A stretch of 64,000 nucleotides of DNA from Ilex aquifolium (lineage: Eukaryota > Streptophyta > Magnoliopsida > Aquifoliales > Aquifoliaceae): the NCBI GenBank assembly GCA_951799425.1, contig OX637402.1, positions 2,046,501 to 2,110,500 of the forward strand, given 5' to 3'. Shown here piece by piece: positions 7,641-21,286 of this stretch; positions within the stretch are counted from its first letter, which is position 1, and each line of letters begins with the position of its first letter. The translations under genes were made by a program, and so were the position numbers. Under the pieces are notes generated by a model that worked only from the letters and a program-made list of their open reading frames with translations, did not search any database and was not told where the DNA came from.

Positions 7641-9165
7641 TGTAACACCCCGAATTTTCTTTTATATATTTATAGAGATATATATATATATAGTAAATAA
7701 AAAGTGTAAATATGTAGATATATGTAGTGACATAAGAATAAACCGTAGGAATAAATGCTATGGAGACAATTTGATTGGGAAGTTACGTGTCGAAGATGTT
7801 TAAACTTGGAAAAGGTGATTAGACAAGTTTCTAAAAGTTTGTAGGTCAAAATAATGATTCCATTGAATCCGGAAGGTCGAAAAACATTGGGAGTGGTAAT
7901 ATGGATGTATTGGAAGTTAGGAAGTGTCTCGGAGTTAAAATACACTTTAGCGAGAATTTGGGTAAAAATGGGTATTGAACACTACTTAGTGTTTTGGCCA
8001 TAAATTTTTATCTTTAAGTCCAATTGATCTGAAATTTTTACAGTAGATAGTAGACATCTAGGGCTACAAAAGTATGTCTCATGAACATTTTCCAATTCGA
8101 CCTCTAAATGGGTCAAAACTGCATTGGAAGTTGAAACAAAAATCTGGCAGTCAAACCGTACCGGTACGCCGAACTCCAGTAGCTAAACCGTACCGGTACA
8201 CCCGATAAAGCCAGCCCGATCCGACTGCGGGTCTTTCTCCATTTCCTCCACTATAAATACATTTTTTCACCTCCTTAGCCTTCATTACACCACTCCAAAC
8301 CCTAGAAAACATAAGAGAGGAAGAGAGAAAGAGAGAAACACAAGATCAAGAGAAAACAAGAGATTGAAGGGTTGATTCAAGATCAAAGCCCTAATTTTTC
8401 CAAGAACATCAAGGTAGGGGTTTTCTCTCACTCACTTACATTGAGTCTAGGGTATTTATATATGTATGTTTTTGCTATCAATGATATATATATGCTATAG
8501 AATCATCATCTCTTAGGCTTTTTGCAAAGATTACATTGTTAGGGTTTAATACCCATTAAATCTCTTTTCTAGCTTTAAAACCCTAGTTTTTGGGAGAGTG
8601 ATGTATTTCTTTTTAAATGCTTCTTTATTATGAACTTCGAAAACCATAGTTGTTTGTGTGGGGTAGAAAAATGATGTTATTGTGATCTCATGTATTTTCC
8701 TTGTTGGTTGGGGAATTGTTACATAATATATCTTGGGGATTTTGGAGAGATGCGTGTAAAATGATATAAATATTGGAACGGTATGCTTGGTTGGGTTGTT
8801 TGTGATGCCTTGAGGGTGAGAGGTTCCTTATAAGGATGCTCATGTCAAGAGAGGAGAGTATGTGATTTCCCTCAAGAGGTTCCTTATAAGGATGCTTGAG
8901 TTTGTGATGCCTTGAGGGTGAGAGGTTCCTTATAAGGATGTTCATGCCAAGAGAGGAGAGTATGTGATTTTCCTTAAGAGGTTCCTTATAAGGATGCTTA
9001 AGAAACTAAGCCTTGAGGGTGAGAGGTTCCTTATAAGGATGCTCATGCCAAAAGAGGATAGTATGTAATTTTCCTCAAGAGGTTCCTTATAAGGATGCTT
9101 GAGTAACCAAGCCTTGAGGGTGAGAGGTTCCTTATAAGGATGCTCATGCCAAAAGAGGACAATAT
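7641..9165 (+). repeat. Monomer 6 (1525 bp, long leader, AT run 15 nt)
   Basis: TATA box 8251-8259. It has the CTTGGAAAAGG and GGTACACC markers and is the first of three successive near-copies of monomer 4. Confidence 0.95.
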
Positions 9166-10690
9166 TGTAACACCCCGAATTTTCTTTTATATATTTATAG
9201 AGATATATATATATATAGTAAATAAAAAGTGTAAATATGTAGATATATGTAGTGACATAAGAATAAACCGTAGGAATAAATGCTATGGAGACAATTTGAT
9301 TGGGAAGTTACGTGTCGAAGATGTTTAAACTTGGAAAAGGTGATTAGACAAGTTTCTAAAAGTTTGTAGGTCAAAATAATGATTCCATTGAATCCGGAAG
9401 GTCGAAAAACATTGGGAGTGGTAATATGGATGTATTGGAAGTTAGGAAGTGTCTCGGAGTTAAAATACACTTTAGCGAGAATTTGGGTAAAAATGGGTAT
9501 TGAACACTACTTAGTGTTTTGGCCATAAATTTTTATCTTTAAGTCCAATTGATCTGAAATTTTTACAGTAGATAGTAGACATCTAGGGCTACAAAAGTAT
9601 GTCTCATGAACATTTTCCAATTCGACCTCTAAATGGGTCAAAACTGCATTGGAAGTTGAAACAAAAATCTGGCAGTCAAACCGTACCGGTACGCCGAACT
9701 CCAGTAGCTAAACCGTACCGGTACACCCGATAAAGCCAGCCCGATCCGACTGCGGGTCTTTCTCCATTTCCTCCACTATAAATACATTTTTTCACCTCCT
9801 TAGCCTTCATTACACCACTCCAAACCCTAGAAAACATAAGAGAGGAAGAGAGAAAGAGAGAAACACAAGATCAAGAGAAAACAAGAGATTGAAGGGTTGA
9901 TTCAAGATCAAAGCCCTAATTTTTCCAAGAACATCAAGGTAGGGGTTTTCTCTCACTCACTTACATTGAGTCTAGGGTATTTATATATGTATGTTTTTGC
10001 TATCAATGATATATATATGCTATAGAATCATCATCTCTTAGGCTTTTTGCAAAGATTACATTGTTAGGGTTTAATACCCATTAAATCTCTTTTCTAGCTT
10101 TAAAACCCTAGTTTTTGGGAGAGTGATGTATTTCTTTTTAAATGCTTCTTTATTATGAACTTCGAAAACCATAGTTGTTTGTGTGGGGTAGAAAAATGAT
10201 GTTATTGTGATCTCATGTATTTTCCTTGTTGGTTGGGGAATTGTTACATAATATATCTTGGGGATTTTGGAGAGATGCGTGTAAAATGATATAAATATTG
10301 GAACGGTATGCTTGGTTGGGTTGTTTGTGATGCCTTGAGGGTGAGAGGTTCCTTATAAGGATGCTCATGTCAAGAGAGGAGAGTATGTGATTTCCCTCAA
10401 GAGGTTCCTTATAAGGATGCTTGAGTTTGTGATGCCTTGAGGGTGAGAGGTTCCTTATAAGGATGTTCATGCCAAGAGAGGAGAGTATGTGATTTTCCTT
10501 AAGAGGTTCCTTATAAGGATGCTTAAGAAACTAAGCCTTGAGGGTGAGAGGTTCCTTATAAGGATGCTCATGCCAAAAGAGGATAGTATGTAATTTTCCT
10601 CAAGAGGTTCCTTATAAGGATGCTTGAGTAACCAAGCCTTGAGGGTGAGAGGTTCCTTATAAGGATGCTCATGCCAAAAGAGGACAATAT
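9166..10690 (+). repeat. Monomer 7 (1525 bp, long leader, AT run 15 nt)
   Basis: TATA box 9776-9784. It matches monomers 4, 6 and 8 at the CTTGGAAAAGG and GGTACACC markers. Confidence 0.95.
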
Positions 10691-12215
10691 TGTAACACCC
10701 CGAATTTTCTTTTATATATTTATAGAGATATATATATATATAGTAAATAAAAAGTGTAAATATGTAGATATATGTAGTGACATAAGAATAAACCGTAGGA
10801 ATAAATGCTATGGAGACAATTTGATTGGGAAGTTACGTGTCGAAGATGTTTAAACTTGGAAAAGGTGATTAGACAAGTTTCTAAAAGTTTGTAGGTCAAA
10901 ATAATGATTCCATTGAATCCGGAAGGTCGAAAAACATTGGGAGTGGTAATATGGATGTATTGGAAGTTAGGAAGTGTCTCGGAGTTAAAATACACTTTAG
11001 CGAGAATTTGGGTAAAAATGGGTATTGAACACTACTTAGTGTTTTGGCCATAAATTTTTATCTTTAAGTCCAATTGATCTGAAATTTTTACAGTAGATAG
11101 TAGACATCTAGGGCTACAAAAGTATGTCTCATGAACATTTTCCAATTCGACCTCTAAATGGGTCAAAACTGCATTGGAAGTTGAAACAAAAATCTGGCAG
11201 TCAAACCGTACCGGTACGCCGAACTCCAGTAGCTAAACCGTACCGGTACACCCGATAAAGCCAGCCCGATCCGACTGCGGGTCTTTCTCCATTTCCTCCA
11301 CTATAAATACATTTTTTCACCTCCTTAGCCTTCATTACACCACTCCAAACCCTAGAAAACATAAGAGAGGAAGAGAGAAAGAGAGAAACACAAGATCAAG
11401 AGAAAACAAGAGATTGAAGGGTTGATTCAAGATCAAAGCCCTAATTTTTCCAAGAACATCAAGGTAGGGGTTTTCTCTCACTCACTTACATTGAGTCTAG
11501 GGTATTTATATATGTATGTTTTTGCTATCAATGATATATATATGCTATAGAATCATCATCTCTTAGGCTTTTTGCAAAGATTACATTGTTAGGGTTTAAT
11601 ACCCATTAAATCTCTTTTCTAGCTTTAAAACCCTAGTTTTTGGGAGAGTGATGTATTTCTTTTTAAATGCTTCTTTATTATGAACTTCGAAAACCATAGT
11701 TGTTTGTGTGGGGTAGAAAAATGATGTTATTGTGATCTCATGTATTTTCCTTGTTGGTTGGGGAATTGTTACATAATATATCTTGGGGATTTTGGAGAGA
11801 TGCGTGTAAAATGATATAAATATTGGAACGGTATGCTTGGTTGGGTTGTTTGTGATGCCTTGAGGGTGAGAGGTTCCTTATAAGGATGCTCATGTCAAGA
11901 GAGGAGAGTATGTGATTTCCCTCAAGAGGTTCCTTATAAGGATGCTTGAGTTTGTGATGCCTTGAGGGTGAGAGGTTCCTTATAAGGATGTTCATGCCAA
12001 GAGAGGAGAGTATGTGATTTTCCTTAAGAGGTTCCTTATAAGGATGCTTAAGAAACTAAGCCTTGAGGGTGAGAGGTTCCTTATAAGGATGCTCATGCCA
12101 AAAGAGGATAGTATGTAATTTTCCTCAAGAGGTTCCTTATAAGGATGCTTGAGTAACCAAGCCTTGAGGGTGAGAGGTTCCTTATAAGGATGCTCATGCC
12201 AAAAGAGGACAATAT
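10691..12215 (+). repeat. Monomer 8 (1525 bp, long leader, AT run 15 nt)
   Basis: TATA box 11301-11309. It is the last of the run of near-identical units 6-8 and has the same markers. Confidence 0.95.
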
Positions 12216-13725
12216 TGTAACACCCCGAATTTTCTTTTATATATTTATAGAGATATATATATATATATAGTAAATAAAAAGTGTAAATATGTAGATATAT
12301 GTAGTGACATAAGAATAAACCGTAGGAATAAATGCTATGGAGACAATTTGATTGGGAAGTTACGTGTCGAAGATGTTTAAACTTGGAAAGGGTGATTAGA
12401 CAAGTTTCTAAAAGTTTGTAGGTCAAAATAATGATTCCATTGAATCCGGAAGGTCGAAAAACATTGGGAGTGGTAATATGGATGTATTGGAAGTTAGGAA
12501 GTGTCTCGGAGTTAAAATACACTTTAGCGAGAATTTGGGTAAAAATGGGTATTGAACACTACTTAGTGTTTTGGCCATAAATTTTTATCTTTAAGTCCAA
12601 TTGATCTGAAATTTTTACAGTAGATAGTAGACATCTAGGGCTACAAAAGTATGTCTCATGAACATTTTCCAATTCGACCTCTAAATGGGTCAAAACTGCA
12701 TTGGAAGTTGAAACAAAAATCTGGCAGTCAAACCGTACCGGTACGCCGAACTCCAGTAGCTAAACCGTACCGGTACGCCCGATAAAGCCAGCCCGATCCG
12801 ACTGCGGGTCTTTCTCCATTTCCTCCACTATAAATACATTTTTTCACCTCCTTAGCCTTCATTACACCACTCCAAACCCTAGAAAACATAAGAGAGGAAG
12901 AGAGAAAGAGAGAAAACAAGAGATTGAAGGGTTGATTCAAGATCAAAGCCCTAATTTTTCCAAGAACATCAAGGTAGGGGTTTTCTCTCACTCACTTACA
13001 TTGAGTCTAGGGTATTTATATATGTATGTTTTTGCTATCAATGGTATATATATGCTATAGAATCATCATCTCTTAGGCTTTTTGCAAAGATTACATTGTT
13101 AGGGTTTAATACCCATTAAATCTCTTTTCTAGCTTTAAAACCCTAGTTTTTGGGAGAGTGATGTATTTCTTCTTAAATGCTTCTTTATTATGAACTTCGA
13201 AAACCATAGTTGTTTGTGTGGGGTAGAAAAATGATGTTATTGTGATCTCATGTATTTTCCTTGTTGGTTGGGGAATTGTTACATAATATATCTTGGGGAT
13301 TTTGGAGAGATGCGTGTAAAATGATATAAATATTGGAACGGTATGCTTGGTTGGGTTGTTTGTGATGCCTTGAGGGTGAGAGGTTCCTTATAAGGATGCT
13401 CATGCCAAGAGAGGAGAGTATGTGATTTCCCTCAAGAGGTTCCTTATAAGGATGCTTGAGTTTGTGATGCCTTGAGGGTGAGAGGTTCCTTATAAGGATG
13501 TTCATGCCAAGAGAGGAGAGTATGTGATTTTCCTTAAGAGGTTCCTTATAAGGATGCTTAAGAAACTAAGCCTTGAGGGTGAGAGGTTCCTTATAAGGAT
13601 GCTCATGCCAAAAGAGGATAGTATGTAATTTTCCTCAAGAGGTTCCTTATAAGGATGCTTGAGTAACCAAGCCTTGAGGGTGAGAGGTTCCTTATAAGGA
13701 TGCTCATGCCAAAAGAGGACAATAT
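12216..13725 (+). repeat. Monomer 9 (1510 bp, short leader, AT run 17 nt)
   Basis: TATA box 12828-12836. It belongs with monomers 3, 5 and 10: intact palindromes, TTTTTTC after the TATA box and CATGCCAAG in the subrepeat block. Confidence 0.95.
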
Positions 13726-15235
13726 TGTAACACCCCGAATTTTCTTTTATATATTTATAGAGATATATATATATATATAGTAAATAAAAAGTGTAAATAT
13801 GTAGATATATGTAGTGACATAAGAATAAACCGTAGGAATAAATGCTATGGAGACAATTTGATTGGGAAGTTACGTGTCGAAGATGTTTAAACTTGGAAAG
13901 GGTGATTAGACAAGTTTCTAAAAGTTTGTAGGTCAAAATAATGATTCCATTGAATCCGGAAGGTCGAAAAACATTGGGAGTGGTAATATGGATGTATTGG
14001 AAGTTAGGAAGTGTCTCGGAGTTAAAATACACTTTAGCGAGAATTTGGGTAAAAATGGGTATTGAACACTACTTAGTGTTTTGGCCATAAATTTTTATCT
14101 TTAAGTCCAATTGATCTGAAATTTTTACAGTAGATAGTAGACATCTAGGGCTACAAAAGTATGTCTCATGAACATTTTCCAATTCGACCTCTAAATGGGT
14201 CAAAACTGCATTGGAAGTTGAAACAAAAATCTGGCAGTCAAACCGTACCGGTACGCCGAACTCCAGTAGCTAAACCGTACCGGTACGCCCGATAAAGCCA
14301 GCCCGATCCGACTGCGGGTCTTTCTCCATTTCCTCCACTATAAATACATTTTTTCACCTCCTTAGCCTTCATTACACCACTCCAAACCCTAGAAAACATA
14401 AGAGAGGAAGAGAGAAAGAGAGAAAACAAGAGATTGAAGGGTTGATTCAAGATCAAAGCCCTAATTTTTCCAAGAACATCAAGGTAGGGGTTTTCTCTCA
14501 CTCACTTACATTGAGTCTAGGGTATTTATATATGTATGTTTTTGCTATCAATGGTATATATATGCTATAGAATCATCATCTCTTAGGCTTTTTGCAAAGA
14601 TTACATTGTTAGGGTTTAATACCCATTAAATCTCTTTTCTAGCTTTAAAACCCTAGTTTTTGGGAGAGTGATGTATTTCTTCTTAAATGCTTCTTTATTA
14701 TGAACTTCGAAAACCATAGTTGTTTGTGTGGGGTAGAAAAATGATGTTATTGTGATCTCATGTATTTTCCTTGTTGGTTGGGATATTGTTACATAATATA
14801 TCTTGGGGATTTTGGAGAGATGCGTGTAAAATGATATAAATATTGGAACGGTATGCTTGGTTGGGTTGTTTGTGATGCCTTGAGGGTGAGAGGTTCCTTA
14901 TAAGGATGCTCATGCCAAGAGAGGAGAGTATGTGATTTCCCTCAAGAGGTTCCTTATAAGGATGCTTGAGTTTGTGATGCCTTGAGGGTGAGAGGTTCCT
15001 TATAAGGATGTTCATGCCAAGAGAGGAGAGTATGTGATTTTCCTTAAGAGGTTCCTTATAAGGATGCTTAAGAAACTAAGCCTTGAGGGTGAGAGTTTCC
15101 TTATAAGGATGCTCATGCCAAAGGAGGATAGTATGTAATTTTCCTCAAGAGGTTCCTTATAAGGATGCTTGAGTAACCAAGCCTTGAGGGTGAGAGGTTC
15201 CTTATAAGGATGCTCATGCCAAAAGAGGACAATAT
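13726..15235 (+). repeat. Monomer 10 (1510 bp, short leader, AT run 17 nt)
   Basis: TATA box 14338-14346. The 5' part matches monomer 9. Near the 3' end it reads GGGATATTG instead of GGGGAATTG, shared only with monomer 11, and CCAAAGGAGG in the third subrepeat. Confidence 0.95.
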
Positions 15236-16760
15236 TGTAACACCCCGAATTTTCTTTTATATATTTATAGAGATATATATATATATAGTAAATAAAAAGT
15301 GTAAATATGTAGATATATGTAGTGACATAAGAATAAACCGTAGGAATAAATGCTATGGAGACAATTTGATTGGGAAGTTACGTGTCGAAGATGTTTAAAC
15401 TTGGAAAGGGTGATTAGACAAGTTTCTAAAAGTTTGTAGGTCAAAATAATGATTCCATTGAATCCGGAAGGTCGAAAAACATTGGGAGTGGTAATATGGA
15501 TGTATTGGAAGTTAGGAAGTGTCTCGGAGTTAAAATACACTTTAGCGAGAATTTGGGTAAAAATGGGTATTGAACACTACTTAGTGTTTTGGCCATAAAT
15601 TTTTATCTTTAAGTCCAATTGATCTGAAATTTTTACAGTAGATAGTAGACATCTAGGGCTACAAAAGTATGTCTCATGAACATTTTCCAATTCGACCTCT
15701 AAATGGGTCAAAACTGCATTGGAAGTTGAAACAAAAATCTGGCAGTCAAACCGTACCGGTACGCCGAACTCCAGTAGCTAAACCGTACCGGTACGCCCGA
15801 TAAAGCCAGCCCGATCCGACTGCGGGTCTTTCTCCATTTCCTCCACTATAAATACATTTTGTCACCTCCTTAGCCTTCATTACACCACTCCAAACCCTAG
15901 AAAACATAAGAGAGGAAGAGAGAAAGAGAGAAACACAAGATCAAGAGAAAACAAGAGATTGAAGGGTTGATTCAAGATCAAAGCCCTAATTTTTCCAAGA
16001 ACATCAAGGTAGGGGTTTTCTCTCACTCACTTACATTGAGTCTAGGGTATTTATATATGTATGTTTTTGCTATCAATGGTATATATATGCTATAGAATCA
16101 TCATCTCTTAGGCTTTTTGCAAAGATTACATTGTTAGGGTTTAATACCCATTAAATCTCTTTTCTAGCTTTAAAACCCTAGTTTTTGGGAGAGTGATGTA
16201 TTTCTTCTTAAATGCTTCTTTATTATGAACTTCGAAAACCATAGTTGTTTGTGTGGGGTAGAAAAATGATGTTATTGTGATCTCATGTATTTTCCTTGTT
16301 GGTTGGGATATTGTTACATAATATATCTTGGGGATTTTGGAGAGATGCGTGTAAAATGATATAAATATTGGAACGGTATGCTTGGTTGGGTTGTTTGTGA
16401 TGCCTTGAGGGTGAGAGGTTCCTTATAAGGATGCTCATGCCAAGAGAGGAGAGTATGTGATTTCCCTCAAGAGGTTCCTTATAAGGATGCTTGAGTTTGT
16501 GATGCCTTGAGGGTGAGAGGTTCCTTATAAGGATGTTCATGCCAAGAGAGGAGAGTATGTGATTTTCCTTAAGAGGTTCCTTATAAGGATGCTTAAGAAA
16601 CTAAGCCTTGAGGGTGAGAGGTTCCTTATAAGGATGCTCATGCCAAAAGAGGATAGTATGTAATTTTCCTCAAGAGGTTCCTTATAAGGATGCTTGAGTA
16701 ACCAAGCCTTGAGGGTGAGAGGTTCCTTATAAGGATGCTCATGCCAAAAGAGGACAATAT
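15236..16760 (+). repeat. Monomer 11 (1525 bp, long leader, AT run 15 nt)
   Basis: TATA box 15846-15854. It is the first unit with TTTTGTC after the TATA box, although units 12-14 go back to TTTTTTC. It combines the long leader with CAATGGTATA, a combination not seen in units 2-8, and carries GGGATATTG. Confidence 0.95.
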
Positions 16761-18268
16761 TGTAACACCCCGAATTTTCTTTTATATATTTATAGAGATG
16801 TATATATATATAGTAAATAAAAAGTGTAAATATGTAGATATATGTAGTGACATAAGAATAAACCGTAGGAATAAATGCTATGGAGACAATTTGATTGGGA
16901 AGTTACGTGTCGAAGATGTTTAAACTTGGAAAGGGTGATTAGACAAGTTTCTAAAAGTTTGTAGGTCAAAATAATGATTCCATTGAATCCGGAAGGTCGA
17001 AAAACATTGGGAGTGGTAATATGGATGTATTGGAAGTTAGGAAGTGTCTCGGAGTTAAAATACACTTTAGCGAGAATTTGGGTAAAAATGGGTATTGAAC
17101 ACTACTTAGTGTTTTGGCCATAAATTTTTATCTTTAAGTCCAATTGATCTGAAATTTTTACAGTAGATAGTAGACATCTAGGGCTACAAAAGTATGTCTC
17201 ATGAACATTTTCCAATTCGACCTCTAAATGGGTCAAAACTGCATTGGAAGTTGAAACAAAAATCTGGCAGTCAAACCGTACCGGTACGCCGAACTCCAGT
17301 AGCTAAACCGTACCGGTACGCCCGATAAAGCCAGCCCGATCCGACTGCGGGTCTTTCTCCATTTCCTCCACTATAAATACATTTTTTCACCTCCTTAGCC
17401 TTCATTACACCACTCCAAACCCTAGAAAACATAAGAGAGGAAGAGAGAAAGAGAGAAAACAAGAGATTGAAGGGTTGATTCAAGATCAAAGCCCTAATTT
17501 TTCCAAGAACATCAAGGTAGAGGTTTTCTCTCACTCACTTACATTGAGTCTAGGGTATTTATATATGTATGTTTTTGCTATCAATGGTATATATATGCTA
17601 TAGAATCATCATCTCTTAGGCTTTTTGCAAAGATTACATTGTTAGGGTTTAATACCCATTAAATCTCTTTTCTAGCTTTAAAACCCTAGTTTTTGGGAGA
17701 GTGATGTATTTCTTCTTAAATGCTTCTTTATTATGAACTTCGAAAACCATAGTTGTTTGTGTGGGGTAGAAAAATGATGTTATTGTGATCTCATGTATTT
17801 TCCTTGTTGGTTGGGGAATTGTTACATAATATATCTTGGGGATTTTGGAGAGATGCGTGTAAAATGATATAAATATTGGAACGGTATGCTTGGTTGGGTT
17901 GTTTGTGATGCCTTGAGGGTGAGAGGTTCCTTATAAGGATGCTCATGCCAAGAGAGGAGAGTATGTGATTTCCCTCAAGAGGTTCCTTATAAGGATGCTT
18001 GAGTTTGTGATGCCTTGAGGGTGAGAGGTTCCTTATAAGGATGTTCATGCCAAGAGAGGAGAGTATGTGATTTTCCTTAAGAGGTTCCTTATAAGGATGC
18101 TTAAGAAACTAAGCCTTGAGGGTGAGAGGTTCCTTATAAGGATGCTCATGCCAAAAGAGGATAGTATGTAATTTTCCTCAAGAGGTTCCTTATAAGGATG
18201 CTTGAGTAACCAAGCCTTGAGGGTGAGAGGTTCCTTATAAGGATGCTCATGCCAAAAGAGGACAATAT
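16761..18268 (+). repeat. Monomer 12 (1508 bp, short leader, AT run 15 nt)
   Basis: TATA box 17371-17379. The AT run is interrupted (GAGATGTATATA). The splice-donor-like site reads AAGGTAGAGG, a private change. Confidence 0.95.
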
Positions 18269-19776
18269 TGTAACACCCCGAATTTTCTTTTATATATTTA
18301 TAGAGATATATATATATATAGTAAATAAAAAGTGTAAATATGTAGATATATGTAGTGACATAAGAATAAACCGTAGGAATAAATGCTATGGAGACAATTT
18401 GATTGGGAAGTTACGTGTCGAAGATGTTTAAACTTGGAAAGGGTGATTAGACAAGTTTCTAAAAGTTTGTAGGTCAAAATAATGATTCCATTGAATCCGG
18501 AAGGTCGAAAAACATTGGGAGTGGTAATATGGATGTATTGGAAGTTAGGAAGTGTCTCGGAGTTAAAATACACTTTAGCGAGAATTTGGGTAAAAATGGG
18601 TATTGAACACTACTTAGTGTTTTGGCCATAAATTTTTATCTTTAAGTCCAATTGATCTGAAATTTTTACAGTAGATAGTAGACATCTAGGGCTACAAAAG
18701 TATGTCTCATGAACATTTTCCAATTCGACCTCTAAATGGGTCAAAACTGCATTGGAAGTTGAAACAAAAATCTGGCAGTCAAACCGTACCGGTACGCCGA
18801 ACTCCAGTAGCTAAACCGTACCGGTACGCCCGATAAAGCCAGCCCGATCCGACTGCGGGTCTTTCTCCATTTCCTCCACTATAAATACATTTTTTCACCT
18901 CCTTAGCCTTCATTACACCACTCCAAACCCTAGAAAACATAAGAGAGGAAGAGAGAAAGAGAGAAAACAAGAGATTGAAGGGTTGATTCAAGATCAAAGC
19001 CCTAATTTTTCCAAGAACATCAAGGTAGGGGTTTTCTCTCACTCACTTACATTGAGTCTAGGGTATTTATATATGTATGTTTTTGCTATCAATGGTATAT
19101 ATATGCTATAGAATCATCATCTCTTAGGCTTTTTGCAAAGATTACATTGTTAGGGTTTAATACCCATTAAATCTCTTTTCTAGCTTTAAAACCCTAGTTT
19201 TTGGGAGAGTGATGTATTTCTTCTTAAATGCTTCTTTATTATGAACTTCGAAAACCATAGTTGTTTGTGTGGGGTAGAAAAATGATGTTATTGTGATCTC
19301 ATGTATTTTCCTTGTTGGTTGGGGAATTGTTACATAATATATCTTGGGGATTTTGTAGAGATGCGTGTAAAATGATATAAATATTGGAACGGTATGCTTG
19401 GTTGGGTTGTTTGTGATGCCTTGAGGGTGAGAGGTTCCTTATAAGGATGCTCATGCCAAGAGAGGAGAGTATGTGATTTCCCTCAAGAGGTTCCTTATAA
19501 GGATGCTTGAGTTTGTGATGCCTTGAGGGTGAGAGGTTCCTTATAAGGATGTTCATGCCAAGAGAGGAGAGTATGTGATTTTCCTTAAGAGGTTCCTTAT
19601 AAGGATGCTTAAGAAACTAAGCCTTGAGGGTGAGAGGTTCCTTATAAGGATGCTCATGCCAAAAGAGGATAGTATGTAATTTTCCTCAAGAGGTTCCTTA
19701 TAAGGATGCTTGAGTAACCAAGCCTTGAGGGTGAGAGGTTCCTTATAAGGATGCTCATGCCAAAAGAGGACAATAT
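18269..19776 (+). repeat. Monomer 13 (1508 bp, short leader, AT run 15 nt)
   Basis: TATA box 18879-18887. Near the 3' end it reads TTTTGTAGAG instead of TTTTGGAGAG, a variant that recurs in units 22, 24, 25, 27 and 29. Confidence 0.95.
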
Positions 19777-21286
19777 TGTAACACCCCGAATTTTCTTTTA
19801 TATATTTATAGAGATATATATATATATATAGTAAATAAAAAGTGTAAATATGTAGATATATGTAGTGACATAAGAATAAACCGTAGGAATAAATGCTATG
19901 GAGACAATTTGATTGGGAAGTTACGTGTCGAAGATGTTTAATCTTGGAAAGGGTGATTAGACAAGTTTCTAAAAGTTTGTAGGTCAAAATAATGATTCCA
20001 TTGAATCCGGAAGGTCGAAAAACATTGGGAGTGGTAATATGGATGTATTGGAAGTTAGGAAGTGTCTCGGAGTTAAAATACACTTTAGCGAGAATTTGGG
20101 TAAAAATGGGTATTGAACACTACTTAGTGTTTTGGCCATAAATTTTTATCTTTAAGTCCAATTGATCTGAAATTTTTACAGTAGATAGTAGACATCTAGG
20201 GCTACAAAAGTATGTCTCATGAACATTTTCCAATTCGACCTCTAAATGGGTCAAAACTGCATTGGAAGTTGAAACAAAAATCTGGCAGTCAAACCGTACC
20301 GGTACGCCGAACTCCAGTAGCTAAACCGTACCGGTACGCCCGATAAAGCCAGCCCGATCCGACTGCGGGTCTTTCTCCATTTCCTCCACTATAAATACAT
20401 TTTTTCACCTCCTTAGCCTTCATTACACCACTCCAAACCCTAGAAAACATAAGAGAGGAAGAGAGAAAGAGAGAAAACAAGAGATTGAAGGGTTGATTCA
20501 AGATCAAAGCCCTAATTTTTCCAAGAACATCAAGGTAGGGGTTTTCTCTCACTCACTTACATTGAGTCTAGGGTATTTATATATGTATGTTTTTGCTATC
20601 AATGGTATATATATGCTATAGAATCATCATCTCTTAGGCTTTTTGCAAAGATTACATTGTTAGGGTTTAATACCCATTAAATCTCTTTTCTAGCTTTAAA
20701 ACCCTAGTTTTTGGGAGAGTGATGTATTTCTTCTTAAATGCTTCTTTATTATGAACTTCGAAAACCATAGTTGTTTGTGTGGGGTAGAAAAATGATGTTA
20801 TTGTGATCTCATGTATTTTCCTTGTTGGTTGGGGAATTGTTACATAATATATCTTGGGGATTTTGGAGAGATGCGTGTAAAATGATATAAATATTGGAAC
20901 GGTATGCTTGGTTGGGTTGTTTGTGATGCCTTGAGGGTGAGAGGTTCCTTATAAGGATGCTCATGCCAAGAGAGGAGAGTATGTGATTTCCCTCAAGAGG
21001 TTCCTTATAAGGATGCTTGAGTTTGTGATGCCTTGAGGGTGAGAGGTTCCTTATAAGGATGTTCATGCCAAGAGAGGAGAGTATGTGATTTTCCTTAAGA
21101 AGTTCCTTATAAGGATGCTTAAGAAACTAAGCCTCGAGGGTGAGAGTTTCCTTATAAGGATGCTCATGCCAAAGGAGGATAGTATGTAATTTTCCTCAAG
21201 AGGTTCCTTATAAGGATGCTTGAGTAACCAAGCCTTGAGGGTGAGAGGTTCCTTATAAGGATGCTCATGCCAAAAGAGGACAATAT
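19777..21286 (+). repeat. Monomer 14 (1510 bp, short leader, AT run 17 nt)
   Basis: TATA box 20389-20397. Private changes are GTTTAATCTTGG (others GTTTAAACTTGG) and GCCTCGAGGG in the third subrepeat. This is the last unit with TTTTTTC after the TATA box. Confidence 0.95.
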
